Shown here: piece by piece, positions 26,018 through 34,310 of the stretch
Position numbering within the stretch: the stretch's first letter is position 1
How the letters are laid out: each line of letters begins with the position of its first letter
NCBI GenBank assembly: GCA_910585455.1
Contig: CAJUEL010000022.1
Span: 9,453 to 73,452, forward strand
Length of the DNA: 64,000 nucleotides
Reading direction: 5' to 3'
DNA from: an uncultured Eisenbergiella sp.
Lineage (GTDB): Bacteria; Bacillota; Clostridia; Lachnospirales; Lachnospiraceae
Translations under genes and position numbers: made by a program
The notes under the pieces: generated by a model
What the model saw: only the letters and a program-made list of their open reading frames with translations
Databases searched by the model: none
Told to the model about the DNA's origin: nothing

Positions 26018-26479
26018 TTACGAACACCTCCTGTACATGCTGTAAACCTTTACCAAAAACTGTTCATTCCCCGGCATTTGCCCGGAAAGGATTTCCTTTA
26101 CAGAAAATCCAAAAGATTCATACAGCCTTTTGGCCGGTTCGTTCCCAAATAATGCCTCAACATAAGAAATATTCTTTTCAACGGTCAGTGCGTGTGTAAT
26201 GAGCTGCCTCCCGATGCCCTGCCGCTTCTTTTTGGGCAAAATATACAGCCATGCTATTTCTTCGTCTGAATAAGCGCAAAATCCCACCACGCGGTTTTCC
26301 ATCAACGCAACATCAATATGCGCATATTCAAACAGCCCCTCCTTTTCCGCAACAATTTCCAGAGGCAGGAATGCCTCCTCCAGGGAAGCGCATTTCAATT
26401 CCTCTTTTCTCGCTTCATCGTGGATCTGACATATCTCTCCCCAATAGGAAGCATCATACTTTTTGATTGCAATATCCAT
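26018..26479 (-). CDS. GNAT-family N-acetyltransferase, 153 aa
   Basis: A GNAT fold with the acetyl-CoA pyrophosphate loop in LPKKKRQGIGRQLITHAL (about residues 88-105), preceded by the beta-strand VVGFCAYSDEEIAWLYIL and followed by LFGNEPAKRLYESFGFSVKEIL, the typical motif B. The start MDIAIKKYD is preferred; an ATG four codons upstream is possible. It probably acetylates an amine on a small molecule or protein; the substrate cannot be told. It lies between the convergent glycosyltransferase gene and the ABC-F gene. Confidence 0.85.
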   Translation of the reverse strand: MDIAIKKYDASYWGEICQIHDEARKEELKCASLEEAFLPLEIVAEKEGLFEYAHIDVALMENRVVGFCAYSDEEIAWLYILPKKKRQGIGRQLITHALTVEKNISYVEALFGNEPAKRLYESFGFSVKEILSGQMPGNEQFLVKVYSMYRRCS

Positions 26480-26533
26480 AAAATACCCCATAAATCAGTT
26501 TCATCAGCCATCACGCAAAGGGCTTCTCAATAA

Positions 26534-26572
26534 AGACAAGTCTGAACTGTTACATTGCAATATAACGGTTCA
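26534..26572. repeat. Hairpin of the GTCTGAACTGTTAC repeat group
   Basis: AGACAAGTCTGAACTGTTA begins the segment; TGAACTGTTA (26543-26552) pairs with TAACGGTTCA (26563-26572) across a 10-nt loop with one wobble. The first 18 bases repeat the right arm of the palindrome at 21221-21238. It lies between the ABC-F stop and the GNAT start. Confidence 0.6.
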
Positions 26573-26586
26573 GCCCCGCTCCCCTG

Positions 26587-28224
26587 TTATGAATTTTTCT
26601 GCGCCTGATAATTTTCATAATTGCCGATGTATGTGATCGCTTTTCCGTCGGCAATCTCAATGATTTTTCCCGCGAACTTATCAATGAAAAAGCGGTCATG
26701 GGAAACGATCAGCAATGTCCCGCTAAAATTCTCAATCGCTTCCTCCAAAGCCTCCCTGGTCGGGATATCGATATGATTGGTCGGCTCGTCGAAGATCAGC
26801 GTGTTCATCGACTGCTGCAGCAAAACCGCAAGCCGCAGCCGGATTCTTTCCCCGCCCGATAAGCTTCCGACGCTTTTTGCCACATTTTCCTTATCAAAGT
26901 GAAACCGGAACAGAACGGAACGCGCCTTTTCCTCGCCCATGCCGGCTTCATGCTGGAAATAATCCAATACCTGCTGCCTGTCGTCTCTGAAATTGATGAT
27001 TTGGGGAAGATAACCAATCCGGACCCCCGGTGAAATCGCAACCTCCCCATGATAAGGCAAATCCTGTTCCCCTAAAATGGTTTTCAGAATCGATGTTTTT
27101 CCGCTGCCGTTATTGCCAATCATAAAAGCGCGTTCCCCCACGCCCACATAAAAGCTGGCGTCGTCAACAATTGTACGGTCGTCCCCCGCTAAAATCCCAA
27201 GGTGGCTGACCTCCAGGGCGCGTTTGCCGCCCTTGCCGCGCTCATCAAAGCCCATGTTAAGACGGCTCGCCCTATAGGGCTTTTTCAGCGCCATCTTTTC
27301 CTTCTCCCGCTCAATGCGGGCAAACATGACCCCGGCTTTCCTTGTCATAACCTTGCTGTTTGTCGCCATCCCGGCCTGCGCCATACGGGTGGCTCTGTCC
27401 TCCAGACGCTTGAAGTACGCCTGCTGCTCTACCCAGTTTTCCAGCAGCTGATTATAACGTCTTTCTTTTTCGATCAGATATCCCGAATAATTCGTGTTAT
27501 AAACCGTCGCCTCTCCATTGTCGATCTCCAAAAGCTTGCTGCTCACATTATCCAGAAATCTCCGGTCGTGAGACACGATCACAACCGCCCCCTGAAATGC
27601 CTTTATGTAATTTTCCAGCCACTCAATTCTTTTGACATCCAGATGGTTTGTCGGCTCATCCAGCAAAAACAGATCCGGCTTCCGAAGCAGACCTTTCGCC
27701 AGATGGACCAGCGTTTTTTCTCCGCCGCTTAAGCTGTTATAATTTTGACGGCGCATCTCTTCCCGAATCTGCAGTCCGCTGCAAACCATGTTGATTTCCG
27801 TATCAATTTCATAGCCGCCGCTGTCCTGAAATCTTTGCTGCAGCCTGCTGGCCCGGTTCGCCATGCGGTCATACTCCTCCGCAGAGGATACCGTCATCAT
27901 TTTTTCATAGATGCGGTTTATTTCGTTTTCTATCTCAAGTACTTCGGCAAAGCCCTCCCTGAAAATATCCTCCACAATCCGATCATCCCTTTGATCCGGT
28001 GAAGTCTGGTCCAGATAAGCCACCCGCGCATCCTTCTTAACGCTGATGGTTCCGCTATCGCACTTTTCAATTCGTGCAATCATTTTCAAAAGAGTCGATT
28101 TGCCGCCTCCATTCGGTCCTATGATGGAAATTCTCTCTCCTTCATTTAATGAAAAGGACAACTCTTCAAATACCGGTCCATAACCGAAATCCTTACTCAC
28201 CCTGTTAATATCCAGAATTAACAT
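26587..28224 (-). CDS. ABC-F family ATPase under leader-peptide attenuation, 545 aa
   Basis: Two ABC cassettes without membrane domains: Walker A GPNGGGKST (residues 36-44) and GNNGSGKTS (about 355), signatures LSGGEKTLVHLA and LSGGERIRLRLA, Walker B LFLLDEPTN and TLIFDEPTN, with a long charged linker (about 250-330) containing RATRMAQAGMATNSK. The group includes ribosome-protection resistance factors as well as housekeeping members. Upstream on the same strand are a consensus promoter, a 28-codon leader ORF, an intrinsic terminator and a repeat carrying the ribosome site. This is the layout of ribosome-stalling attenuation known for antibiotic-inducible ABC-F genes (vmlR, lmo0919, msrD). Induction by a ribosome-targeting drug is therefore likely, but the drug class is unknown. 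Confidence 0.88.
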   Translation of the reverse strand: MLILDINRVSKDFGYGPVFEELSFSLNEGERISIIGPNGGGKSTLLKMIARIEKCDSGTISVKKDARVAYLDQTSPDQRDDRIVEDIFREGFAEVLEIENEINRIYEKMMTVSSAEEYDRMANRASRLQQRFQDSGGYEIDTEINMVCSGLQIREEMRRQNYNSLSGGEKTLVHLAKGLLRKPDLFLLDEPTNHLDVKRIEWLENYIKAFQGAVVIVSHDRRFLDNVSSKLLEIDNGEATVYNTNYSGYLIEKERRYNQLLENWVEQQAYFKRLEDRATRMAQAGMATNSKVMTRKAGVMFARIEREKEKMALKKPYRASRLNMGFDERGKGGKRALEVSHLGILAGDDRTIVDDASFYVGVGERAFMIGNNGSGKTSILKTILGEQDLPYHGEVAISPGVRIGYLPQIINFRDDRQQVLDYFQHEAGMGEEKARSVLFRFHFDKENVAKSVGSLSGGERIRLRLAVLLQQSMNTLIFDEPTNHIDIPTREALEEAIENFSGTLLIVSHDRFFIDKFAGKIIEIADGKAITYIGNYENYQAQKNS

Positions 28225-28266
28225 TTTTATACCCCCTTGTGCGCTTTAGCGCACATACCAATCAAT
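28225..28266 (-). repeat. Short palindromic repeat carrying the ABC-F ribosome site
   Basis: Minus strand: ATTGATTGGTATG, GTGCGCTAAAGCGCAC, AAGGGGGTATAAAA, then ATG. The GC palindrome directly precedes the AAGGGGG ribosome site and could hide it by pairing. It is the third member of the group seen at 10188-10277 and 19343-19403. Confidence 0.75.
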
Positions 28267-28301
28267 AAAAAGCGCCACGGCTTCTTATACCGTGACGCTT
28301 T
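28266..28301 (-). terminator. Attenuator terminator in the ABC-F leader
   Basis: Minus strand: AAGCGTCACGG, a 9-nt loop, CCGTGGCGCTTTTT: an 11-bp stem with one G-U pair followed by a U-run. It lies 40 nt after the leader ORF stop and about 40 nt before the ABC-F start, so it can only act on the ABC-F transcript. Confidence 0.8.
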
Positions 28302-28340
28302 ACCTGTTCTGTTCTTTATATGTAAAATTTACATATACCT

Positions 28341-28427
28341 TCAAACATTACCTTCGATATCCCGGGGAGACTGCCTGACATTACACCTTACCGCTATAAA
28401 ATTACCGTGATTCAGTCTGATCGTCAT
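28341..28427 (-). CDS. Leader peptide upstream of ABC-F, 28 aa
   Basis: The frame reads MTIRLNHGNF then IAVRCNVRQSPRDIEGNV and a TGA stop. It has an excellent AGGAAAGGAGG site 7-8 nt before its ATG, much stronger than needed for a chance frame. It is followed by a 10-bp palindrome (28317-28337) and the terminator at 28266-28301. Known regulatory leaders of ABC-F and erm genes have this size and position: drug-stalled ribosomes on the leader change the RNA fold and let polymerase pass. Whether it stalls, and where, cannot be told from sequence. Confidence 0.75.
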   Translation of the reverse strand: MTIRLNHGNFIAVRCNVRQSPRDIEGNV

Positions 28428-28493
28428 GACGCTGCCTCCTTTCCTCTCAAATTCATCGCTGCTTACGTTTCCTGCCGCATTGCTGACTCTTCG

Positions 28494-28522
28494 AGTATAT
28501 CAATATCCCGCATCATTGTCAA
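28494..28522 (-). promoter_or_regulatory. Consensus promoter of the leader peptide/ABC-F transcript
   Basis: Minus strand: TTGACA (28522-28517), 17-bp spacer, TATACT (28499-28494). Transcription would begin near 28487, about 60 nt before the leader ATG. Confidence 0.75.
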
Positions 28523-28838
28523 TCCATAAATCTGCGGCTAAACAGTTATCGTCTGTTTTTTTCAAAACCCACTCCGCCATATCTCTGACCTCTTTCCGTT
28601 CGTCCGGTATCCCGCTGATGCCGCATTTCTTCTCCCGTCGGTCAGATAGTATTTTGCGATACATCCCCGCACATTGTCCGGAATGCGGTACTTTCCATAC
28701 CAATGTGAGCAAACCGCAATTGCCTCTGCCCACGGATAGTTCTCCACCATGGAAACAGGGATAATCGATCTGTCCAGCAGCGGTTTTTTTCTTTTCCGCC
28801 GCTGGGCAGATTACTTCATCCACATTATCGTGTTTCAA
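28500..28838 (-). pseudogene. Frameshifted remnant of an unrecognised gene
   Basis: Frame 1 starts with TTG at 28838 inside the permease stop region (MKHDNVDEVICPAAEKKK). Frame 2 then carries protein-like sequence (PLLDRSIIPVSMVENYPW, then CSHWYGKYRIPDNVRG) up to about 28620, and frame 1 resumes with EVRDMAEWVLKKTDDNCLAA and ADLWIDNDAGY. Switches occur near an A-run and near DGRRE/DRREK. Neither frame alone makes a plausible protein and no family is recognised. The 3' end runs into the ABC-F promoter. Sequencing error is an alternative to decay. Confidence 0.5.
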
Positions 28839-29541
28839 TTCTTTTCAGTAAAATAACGCATAAAAGCACAGATGCAAAGAAGATAACAAATAAGGGCCAG
28901 AGGTGGTGTCCAGCTAACGAGTTCTCTGCCATCAGCACATATCCCCAGGTAGCTGGGAATAATTTTCCGACAAACTCAAACGCTTTCGGAAGCAAGTCGG
29001 CTGGGAACATTATTCCAGACAACATGGTAGACGGTATGAAGATCAAAATGGAAAACATAGATGTATTTGCTGTGTTCTTTACCGCTAAACCGATGATACT
29101 GGAAATACCCAGTGATACAGCAATTAAGATAATCACTCCGCAAAAATGCGCTCCCGGATTTTCCGGGATTTTTGCGTCAAAAGCAATCGGAGCAATCACA
29201 TAAAGTATAGCGCTCATAATGAGCAGGTGAACAAATGCGGAAATATTTGTCAACATTAGCCCCAGCAACAGAGGCACACCGTTTGCTTGATAGGCGTTTT
29301 TGATGTCACTTCTGTAAATTTCCGCAAGCGATGGCGGCAGCCCAATCAATGCGCCCATCGAAACTGCAAACACCGTCATAGAGGCTATCAGCGTATCCGT
29401 CGTCTCCGGCATGATGGATGTAAAAATTCCCCCCATGATTGCAAAAAATATGAGCGGCACGGCATAACAGGTAATCAACATCGTCCGGCTGCGCAGATCG
29501 AGTTTCCACTGTAAGACAGCGCTATATAAAAATCCGTTCAT
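28825..29541 (-). CDS. ABC-2 type transporter permease, 238 aa
   Basis: This is a membrane protein with six predicted helices (first about residues 20-40; last about 212-232) and the ABC-2 pattern with SIIGLAVKNTANTSMFSILIF and PSTMLSGIMFPADLLP before the fifth helix. It partners with the ATPase encoded just upstream (4-nt overlap) and is the third gene of the MerR-ATPase-permease operon. Homologous exporters handle drugs or lipids, and the MerR/TipAS regulator upstream supports a drug-responsive role. Substrate unknown. Confidence 0.85.
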   Translation of the reverse strand: MNGFLYSAVLQWKLDLRSRTMLITCYAVPLIFFAIMGGIFTSIMPETTDTLIASMTVFAVSMGALIGLPPSLAEIYRSDIKNAYQANGVPLLLGLMLTNISAFVHLLIMSAILYVIAPIAFDAKIPENPGAHFCGVIILIAVSLGISSIIGLAVKNTANTSMFSILIFIPSTMLSGIMFPADLLPKAFEFVGKLFPATWGYVLMAENSLAGHHLWPLFVIFFASVLLCVILLKRIETR

Positions 29542-30353
29542 CGGTTATCCTCCCTTGCTATCTTTACGAAATGCTGCTCCAATGAGCCCCGATCTACCTG
29601 GATGTCTTGAATGACAATATTCCTTTTTTGATAGTCCTGAAGTATAACAATCAAGCCGGGGCCGATGTTGTCCACCTCAAAATCCTTTGCCTCTCGGTTC
29701 GTTTTAATGTGGACATTGTAGTGTGTTCCTACTTTTTCTGTCAGTTCCGCAACGGTTCCTGTAAACGCAATCAGGCCGTCTTTGAGAATTGCAATGCTGT
29801 CGCAGAGATTTTCGACTTCGGCCATATCATGACTGGCTAAAAGAATCGTTTTCCCCGTGTTTTTCAATGTACGAATATATTCGTGGAGAGCAATTCGTCC
29901 CTCTACATCAAGTCCTGCGGTTGGCTCGTCAAGAAATAAAATGTCGGGATTGCTGATGAGGGCCAGTGCCAAATGAAGCCGCCGTTTCTGCCCGGTTGAC
30001 ATTTCCCGATATTTCTTATTTGCTAAGTGCTCTATCCCTAATGCCGCCAGCATGGAGGTGTCTGCGGATACTTTGTTCCATTTCGCAAAAAGGCGAACAG
30101 CCTCCATCCCCTTGATATAGGCTGGCAGAGAAGCAGACTGTAATTGAATCCCTACACTGCCATTTACGGATATATTACCGCTGTCATATTTCCTCAAGCC
30201 CTCAATACATTCAAGCGTAGTTGTCTTTCCCGCGCCATTTACACCTAACAAGGCAAATACATCCCCTTTGCGCACACACAGGTCAATGCCCTTTAACACC
30301 TCTTTTTTCCCATAGCTTTTCCGCAATCCCTTCACTTGCAATGCGTCTGTCAT
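29538..30353 (-). CDS. ABC transporter ATP-binding protein, 271 aa
   Basis: This is the ATPase of the adjacent ABC-2 permease. Walker A GVNGAGKTT (about residues 38-46), signature MSTGQKRRLHLALAL, Walker B ILFLDEPTAGLD and switch LASHDMAEVE are present, followed by a C-terminal extension. The start MTDALQVKG overlaps the stop of the MerR gene by 4 nt (ATGA), so the upstream 33 in-frame codons are not used. Middle gene of a three-gene leftward operon. Confidence 0.9.
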   Translation of the reverse strand: MTDALQVKGLRKSYGKKEVLKGIDLCVRKGDVFALLGVNGAGKTTTLECIEGLRKYDSGNISVNGSVGIQLQSASLPAYIKGMEAVRLFAKWNKVSADTSMLAALGIEHLANKKYREMSTGQKRRLHLALALISNPDILFLDEPTAGLDVEGRIALHEYIRTLKNTGKTILLASHDMAEVENLCDSIAILKDGLIAFTGTVAELTEKVGTHYNVHIKTNREAKDFEVDNIGPGLIVILQDYQKRNIVIQDIQVDRGSLEQHFVKIAREDNR

Positions 30354-31156
30354 GTTACTTCCTCCTGAAATGGATTTACCCCCAAATTTGAAAAATAAGC
30401 GCCTAATGCTGGTTCGATAAAGGCGTTTGCCCTGGCTTGCTTCTGCTTCCATTCTTGATTGAGTTCGTCAATCTCTCCCATCTGCATGAGCTTAGGGAGC
30501 ATGGCGGTGTCCCCATCTGTGAACTCCAAAATTAAGTCCCAGTAGTCTTTTGCAAATTGTATTCCTCTCTGCCCTCCCGCTGGCACCCCATCTTCTTGCA
30601 GCCGGATTGCCTCATCTTGAAGATGCAAGAATCTTTGTAAGAATGCCAGACCGCTTTCCTTGTCAAATCGGCTGCGAATATGATCCAGTGTTTCGCTGTC
30701 AAAGTGCTTGATGAGCCAATAAAAATCATTTTTCATTTCCAGATTGACGATGATGTCCGCATATTTTTTGAAATCTACCGACTGCATTTCAAGCACTTCA
30801 GTTTTCAATGCCTCGATTGCCGATAGCGATTCTGTCATATCTGCTATCTTTTTGCGGATGGCAGCGGCTTGCTCTGAAAGAATTTGTGCTACATCAGCCG
30901 GAGCATCCAGCGGGATCAATCTGTCCCTGATGTCATCTAAAGAGAAACCCAAATGCTTTAAGGACAGTATCTGGTGCAGCTTGACAATATCTTTATTTGT
31001 ATAAAGCCTGCGGCCTCCGTCGCTCATAGCTGATGGCGAGAGCAGTCCCTCTTTATCGTAGTGCTGCAAAGTTCGGACGGTCACATCCATCCTTTTTGCA
31101 ACTTCACCTACAGTCATATATCCCTGTGGGATAGCTCTATATTTTTCCACGTTCAA
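30350..31156 (-). CDS. MerR-family regulator with TipAS-like effector domain, 268 aa
   Basis: The N-terminal MerR winged helix (residues 14-80: MTVGEVAKRMDVTVRTLQHYDKEGLLSPS, GRRLYTNKDIVKLHQI) is followed by a dimerisation coiled coil (about 100-135) and a C-terminal helical domain of the TipAS type, known to bind thiopeptide-like antibiotics in TipA. The start appears to be TTG (or a GTG two codons later) after AGGAGGTG. Its promoter has a 19-bp spacer as expected for MerR control (31173-31203). It heads an operon with an ABC exporter, so drug-induced export is the likely logic. Confidence 0.87.
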   Translation of the reverse strand: MNVEKYRAIPQGYMTVGEVAKRMDVTVRTLQHYDKEGLLSPSAMSDGGRRLYTNKDIVKLHQILSLKHLGFSLDDIRDRLIPLDAPADVAQILSEQAAAIRKKIADMTESLSAIEALKTEVLEMQSVDFKKYADIIVNLEMKNDFYWLIKHFDSETLDHIRSRFDKESGLAFLQRFLHLQDEAIRLQEDGVPAGGQRGIQFAKDYWDLILEFTDGDTAMLPKLMQMGEIDELNQEWKQKQARANAFIEPALGAYFSNLGVNPFQEEVT

Positions 31157-31172
31157 AACACCTCCTGCGGGT

Positions 31173-31203
31173 AGTATAATTCATTACGTAGCGTCATGAG
31201 CAA
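31173..31203 (-). promoter_or_regulatory. MerR-type promoter with 19-bp spacer
   Basis: Minus strand: TTGCTC (31203-31198), a 19-bp spacer containing ACGCTACGTAATG, TATACT (31178-31173). The over-long spacer is the signature of promoters that MerR regulators unwind. The spacer shares CGTAGCGT (read on the other strand) with the MerR promoter at 62531-62561. Confidence 0.7.
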
Positions 31204-31615
31204 GACCTTTTCGTATTTTTCTTATTATCGGCAGCACTGCTATCCCCGTTGCGTCCACACCCGGATCGTTCCGGATGCGGCTCCATCGTGAACGACCGGT
31301 TTGACTATACATAGATCATCATCTGCCCCATCCTGGCCGGGCAGTAACATAGCAGCAACAATAGTTCCTTTTCACGGGATGGAAAGAAACCGCCAGGATT
31401 CTATAAAACTGCCAAAATAAAATGTTTACATGAACAGAATAATCCATTAAAATAAAATACAGGAAACGGACTTTATTGGAAAGACCGTAAGCTGTATGTA
31501 GCATGGAAATGAAACAATCCTGTCCGCATCAGCGCACAAATATCGGCAAAATATTCGCATCTTATCGCAATTCCGAATCTATGATAAAACAGACATCAGG
31601 AGACTGCAACGCATC
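31204..31615. other. Intergenic stretch without recognisable gene
   Basis: About 410 bp between divergent genes. It holds the upstream region of the MerR promoter and CAGGAGACTGCAACGCATC, the ribosome site of the phosphoesterase gene. GC-rich short repeats (CGGATCGTTCCGG) occur near 31263. No coding frame with a good ribosome site was found. Confidence 0.5.
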
Positions 31616-33295
31616 ATGAAAACAACCATACAGAAAATCGACGCAAAACCAGGCCAGCGCATCATCGCCATGAGCGACATTCATGGGCATGTGGACAACA
31701 TGGTGCAGCTGCTTCGGAAGCTGCACTACGACAGGGATGATATCCTCGTCATCGCAGGCGACCTTGTGGACAAGGGACCTGACAGCCTGCAAACCGTGCG
31801 TTATATCATGGATCTGTCATCGAAAAATCAGGTGTACGTTTCCATGGGAAACGTGGACGAATACCGCCTGCACATCCTCTGCGATACAGCCAGGGGAAGC
31901 GACGGGCGGTTCTGTGATTTTGTCATCTGGCAGCAAAAGCGCTGGGGCTGCGGACTTCTTCTGGATATGCTGGCAGGGCTCGGCATTTCTTTGGCGCATC
32001 TGACTTTGGAAAATGCAGGCGCCATACGGACGCGCCTGCAGGAGCATTACGCTCCGGAAATCCGTTTCCTGCAGCAGCTCCCCACCATTCTGGATATGGA
32101 TTCCTATATCTTCGTACACGGCGGCATACCCACCGACGATTTGGAAAGCCTTGCGGGAACCGAGCGGCATGACTGGCTGAAAAACGACCGTTTCTACGAA
32201 AAAGGCTATCGCTTTTCAAAATGTGTGGTGACAGGGCACTGGCCTGTGTGCCTTTATATCCATGAAAAAGAAGACTTAAAGCCGATCTTTAACTATGACC
32301 GCAAAATCATCTGCATGGACGGCGGCTGCGGCATACAGGAGGCCGGGCAGCTCAACGCGCTCATTTTCCCGGATAAGGACGCCGACATGCGGGAAATTTG
32401 CTGGGATTTTGCCGACGGCTTCCCGTCCATGACCGCGCTGGAACGACAGGAAAAAAAGCCGTTTTCTCTGTACATCCAGTATTTTGACAGCCGGATAGAC
32501 CGGCTTTGTGAACAGGAGGATATCGTGCTCTGCCACCACCAAAGCAGCGGTAAAAAGCTGTGGGTACCCTCCTGCTTTCTCTACAGGGAGGATGACGGGA
32601 GCTGGCATGTGGATAACTACAATGATGCGGCGCTCGAAGTCTTCCCCGGCGATCGGATTTCCACCATCTACCGCAACGCCTCCGGCTGTTACGGTAAAAT
32701 TGACGGGATACTGGGCTGGTATCACGGCCGCTATGAGGAAGCCCCGGCGGCCATGGCGCTGCTGCCCGGACGCCCACAGGAGGAAAAAGCGCGCAGGCCG
32801 CGGGAGACCGCCGTTTATGACCTGCTGGACAGGCTCGGTATCTCCTATTCCTGCGTCGATCACAGGGAGGCAAAAACATTGCAGGCCTGCCAAAAGGTGG
32901 ATGCCATTCTGGACGCGGTCATCTGTAAAAACCTCTTTCTGCGCAACCAGCAGGCAACCCGTTTTTATCTGCTGATGATGCCGGGCAGCAAAAAATTTAA
33001 GACAAAGGAGCTGTCCGGGCAGATCGGAAGCGCCCGCCTTTCCTTTGCGGAAAGCGAATATATGGAACAATTCCTGCAAATTTCTCCCGGGTCAGTCAGC
33101 GTCATGGGACTGATGAACGATGCGCAAAACCAGGTGCAGCTTTTGATCGATCGGGATATCCTGGACGGAGAATATTTCGGCTGCCACCCCTGCGTCAATA
33201 CCAGCAGCATCCGTCTGCGGGTACATGATCTGCTGGAAAGCATCCTGCCCGCCATCCATCATGAGCCGCTTGTGGTGGAACTGCGGGGAGAATAG
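31616..33295 (+). CDS. PPP-family phosphoesterase fused to a ProX/YbaK prolyl-tRNA editing domain, 559 aa
   Basis: Residues 1-250 form a PPP-type metallophosphoesterase: SDIHGH (Asp21, His23), AGDLVDKGPDS (Asp49), FVHGGIP and VVTGHWPV. The usual GNHE is GNVDE (residues 78-82), lacking the catalytic His. A middle domain (about 280-385, CHHQSSGKKLWVPSCFLYRE and DGILGWYHGRY) is SH3-like. Residues about 393-559 are a stand-alone-type prolyl-tRNA editing domain (CKNLFLRN, FYLLMMPGSKKF, SPGSVSVMGLMND, CHPCVNTSSIRL), which in this family deacylates Ala-tRNA(Pro). The fusion is unusual. It appears cytoplasmic. A beta-propeller-like gene and tRNA-Pro(CGG) follow on the same strand. Confidence 0.85.
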   Translation: MKTTIQKIDAKPGQRIIAMSDIHGHVDNMVQLLRKLHYDRDDILVIAGDLVDKGPDSLQTVRYIMDLSSKNQVYVSMGNVDEYRLHILCDTARGSDGRFCDFVIWQQKRWGCGLLLDMLAGLGISLAHLTLENAGAIRTRLQEHYAPEIRFLQQLPTILDMDSYIFVHGGIPTDDLESLAGTERHDWLKNDRFYEKGYRFSKCVVTGHWPVCLYIHEKEDLKPIFNYDRKIICMDGGCGIQEAGQLNALIFPDKDADMREICWDFADGFPSMTALERQEKKPFSLYIQYFDSRIDRLCEQEDIVLCHHQSSGKKLWVPSCFLYREDDGSWHVDNYNDAALEVFPGDRISTIYRNASGCYGKIDGILGWYHGRYEEAPAAMALLPGRPQEEKARRPRETAVYDLLDRLGISYSCVDHREAKTLQACQKVDAILDAVICKNLFLRNQQATRFYLLMMPGSKKFKTKELSGQIGSARLSFAESEYMEQFLQISPGSVSVMGLMNDAQNQVQLLIDRDILDGEYFGCHPCVNTSSIRLRVHDLLESILPAIHHEPLVVELRGE

Positions 33296-33431
33296 GCTCC
33301 GTATATTTCAGATTCCATACACATGACAGGAACATCCAGTGTTTTATGAAATATAAAATTAAACATGAGAGGTCATTTTCATAACGTTTGTGCCTGCGCA
33401 AAAGGAAAGGAATGGAGATAATATAAAACGT

Positions 33432-34310
33432 ATGATAGAGACAAGCGGAATTGTAACAGGCTTCCATATTAAGGAGCAATGTATTGACTATATCTGTGGA
33501 AAAGAAATCATAAAAATCGATAAATACTCCCAAAGCATTATCTGTAAAAAGACCATTTTTGAAAAAGAAGGATTTTCAAGAAAACTGCTTGCAGACGACG
33601 GGCATATTTATATCTATGATTTTTGTACACTCCTTATTTTAGACCAAAAAAATTTCGATCTGCTCGGCAAATGGCAATTGGGCAATGATCTACGCTCTGA
33701 TATCTGTGGAATGGCCATCGATCATGATACAATTTATTGCTCCATCCGAAATGGAAAGATCGTCACCCTTGACAGGCAATCATATTTGATCAAAGAATTT
33801 CCCGTTTCCGAAAGCAGCATGTGGAGCATGAAAGTATACGATCCATACCTGATTTGCGGAACAGTGGACGGAGAATTGCTGCTATTGAATAAATCCACTC
33901 TTTCCATTGAAAAAAAACTCATCCTGGGGAAGAAAAATATTGGCAGCCTGTATCTTGGCAAAGAGACCCTATATGCTGCGGGTCACGACGGAAAGCTTTT
34001 TAAAATCAATATGAAAAGCTTTGAAATCGAAGCTTCGATAAAGAATGCGCACAGAAAAATGTTTGTCTGTGCAGGGATATATCAGGATCTGCTGGTAACG
34101 GTTTCCTTCCCCTGCCAGGAAATTGCCCTTTGGAATGCAAATACATTAGAAAAAATCAGGGGCCTGGATGTTCCATTAAAGCTATCAGGATGCACACATA
34201 TAGAAAACAACTTTATGTATATATCCTCCCGCAATCTCTCAGGAATTAAGCGGATTCCATTAGATGAGCAATCGCTTCCGGCTGAACTGATGTTACTGTT
34301 CACTCCGTGA
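33432..34310 (+). CDS. Beta-propeller-like (WD40/PQQ-type) repeat protein, 292 aa
   Basis: There are at least five imperfect 40-residue repeats of four strands (LYIYDFCTLLILDQKNFDLLGKW-like units, ending in SPEKKLI or LIKEFPV-type turns: IYCSIRNGKIVTLDRQSY, ICGTVDGELLLLNKSTL, YAAGHDGKLFKINMKSF, SFPCQEIALWNANTL), which suggests a seven-bladed propeller. No signal peptide is visible, so it is probably a cytoplasmic protein-binding scaffold. The start is uncertain: ATG at 33432 or GTG at 33390, both with weak ribosome sites. It lies 136 nt after the phosphoesterase-ProX gene. Its stop codon is inside a hairpin. Function unknown. Confidence 0.7.
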   Translation: MIETSGIVTGFHIKEQCIDYICGKEIIKIDKYSQSIICKKTIFEKEGFSRKLLADDGHIYIYDFCTLLILDQKNFDLLGKWQLGNDLRSDICGMAIDHDTIYCSIRNGKIVTLDRQSYLIKEFPVSESSMWSMKVYDPYLICGTVDGELLLLNKSTLSIEKKLILGKKNIGSLYLGKETLYAAGHDGKLFKINMKSFEIEASIKNAHRKMFVCAGIYQDLLVTVSFPCQEIALWNANTLEKIRGLDVPLKLSGCTHIENNFMYISSRNLSGIKRIPLDEQSLPAELMLLFTP

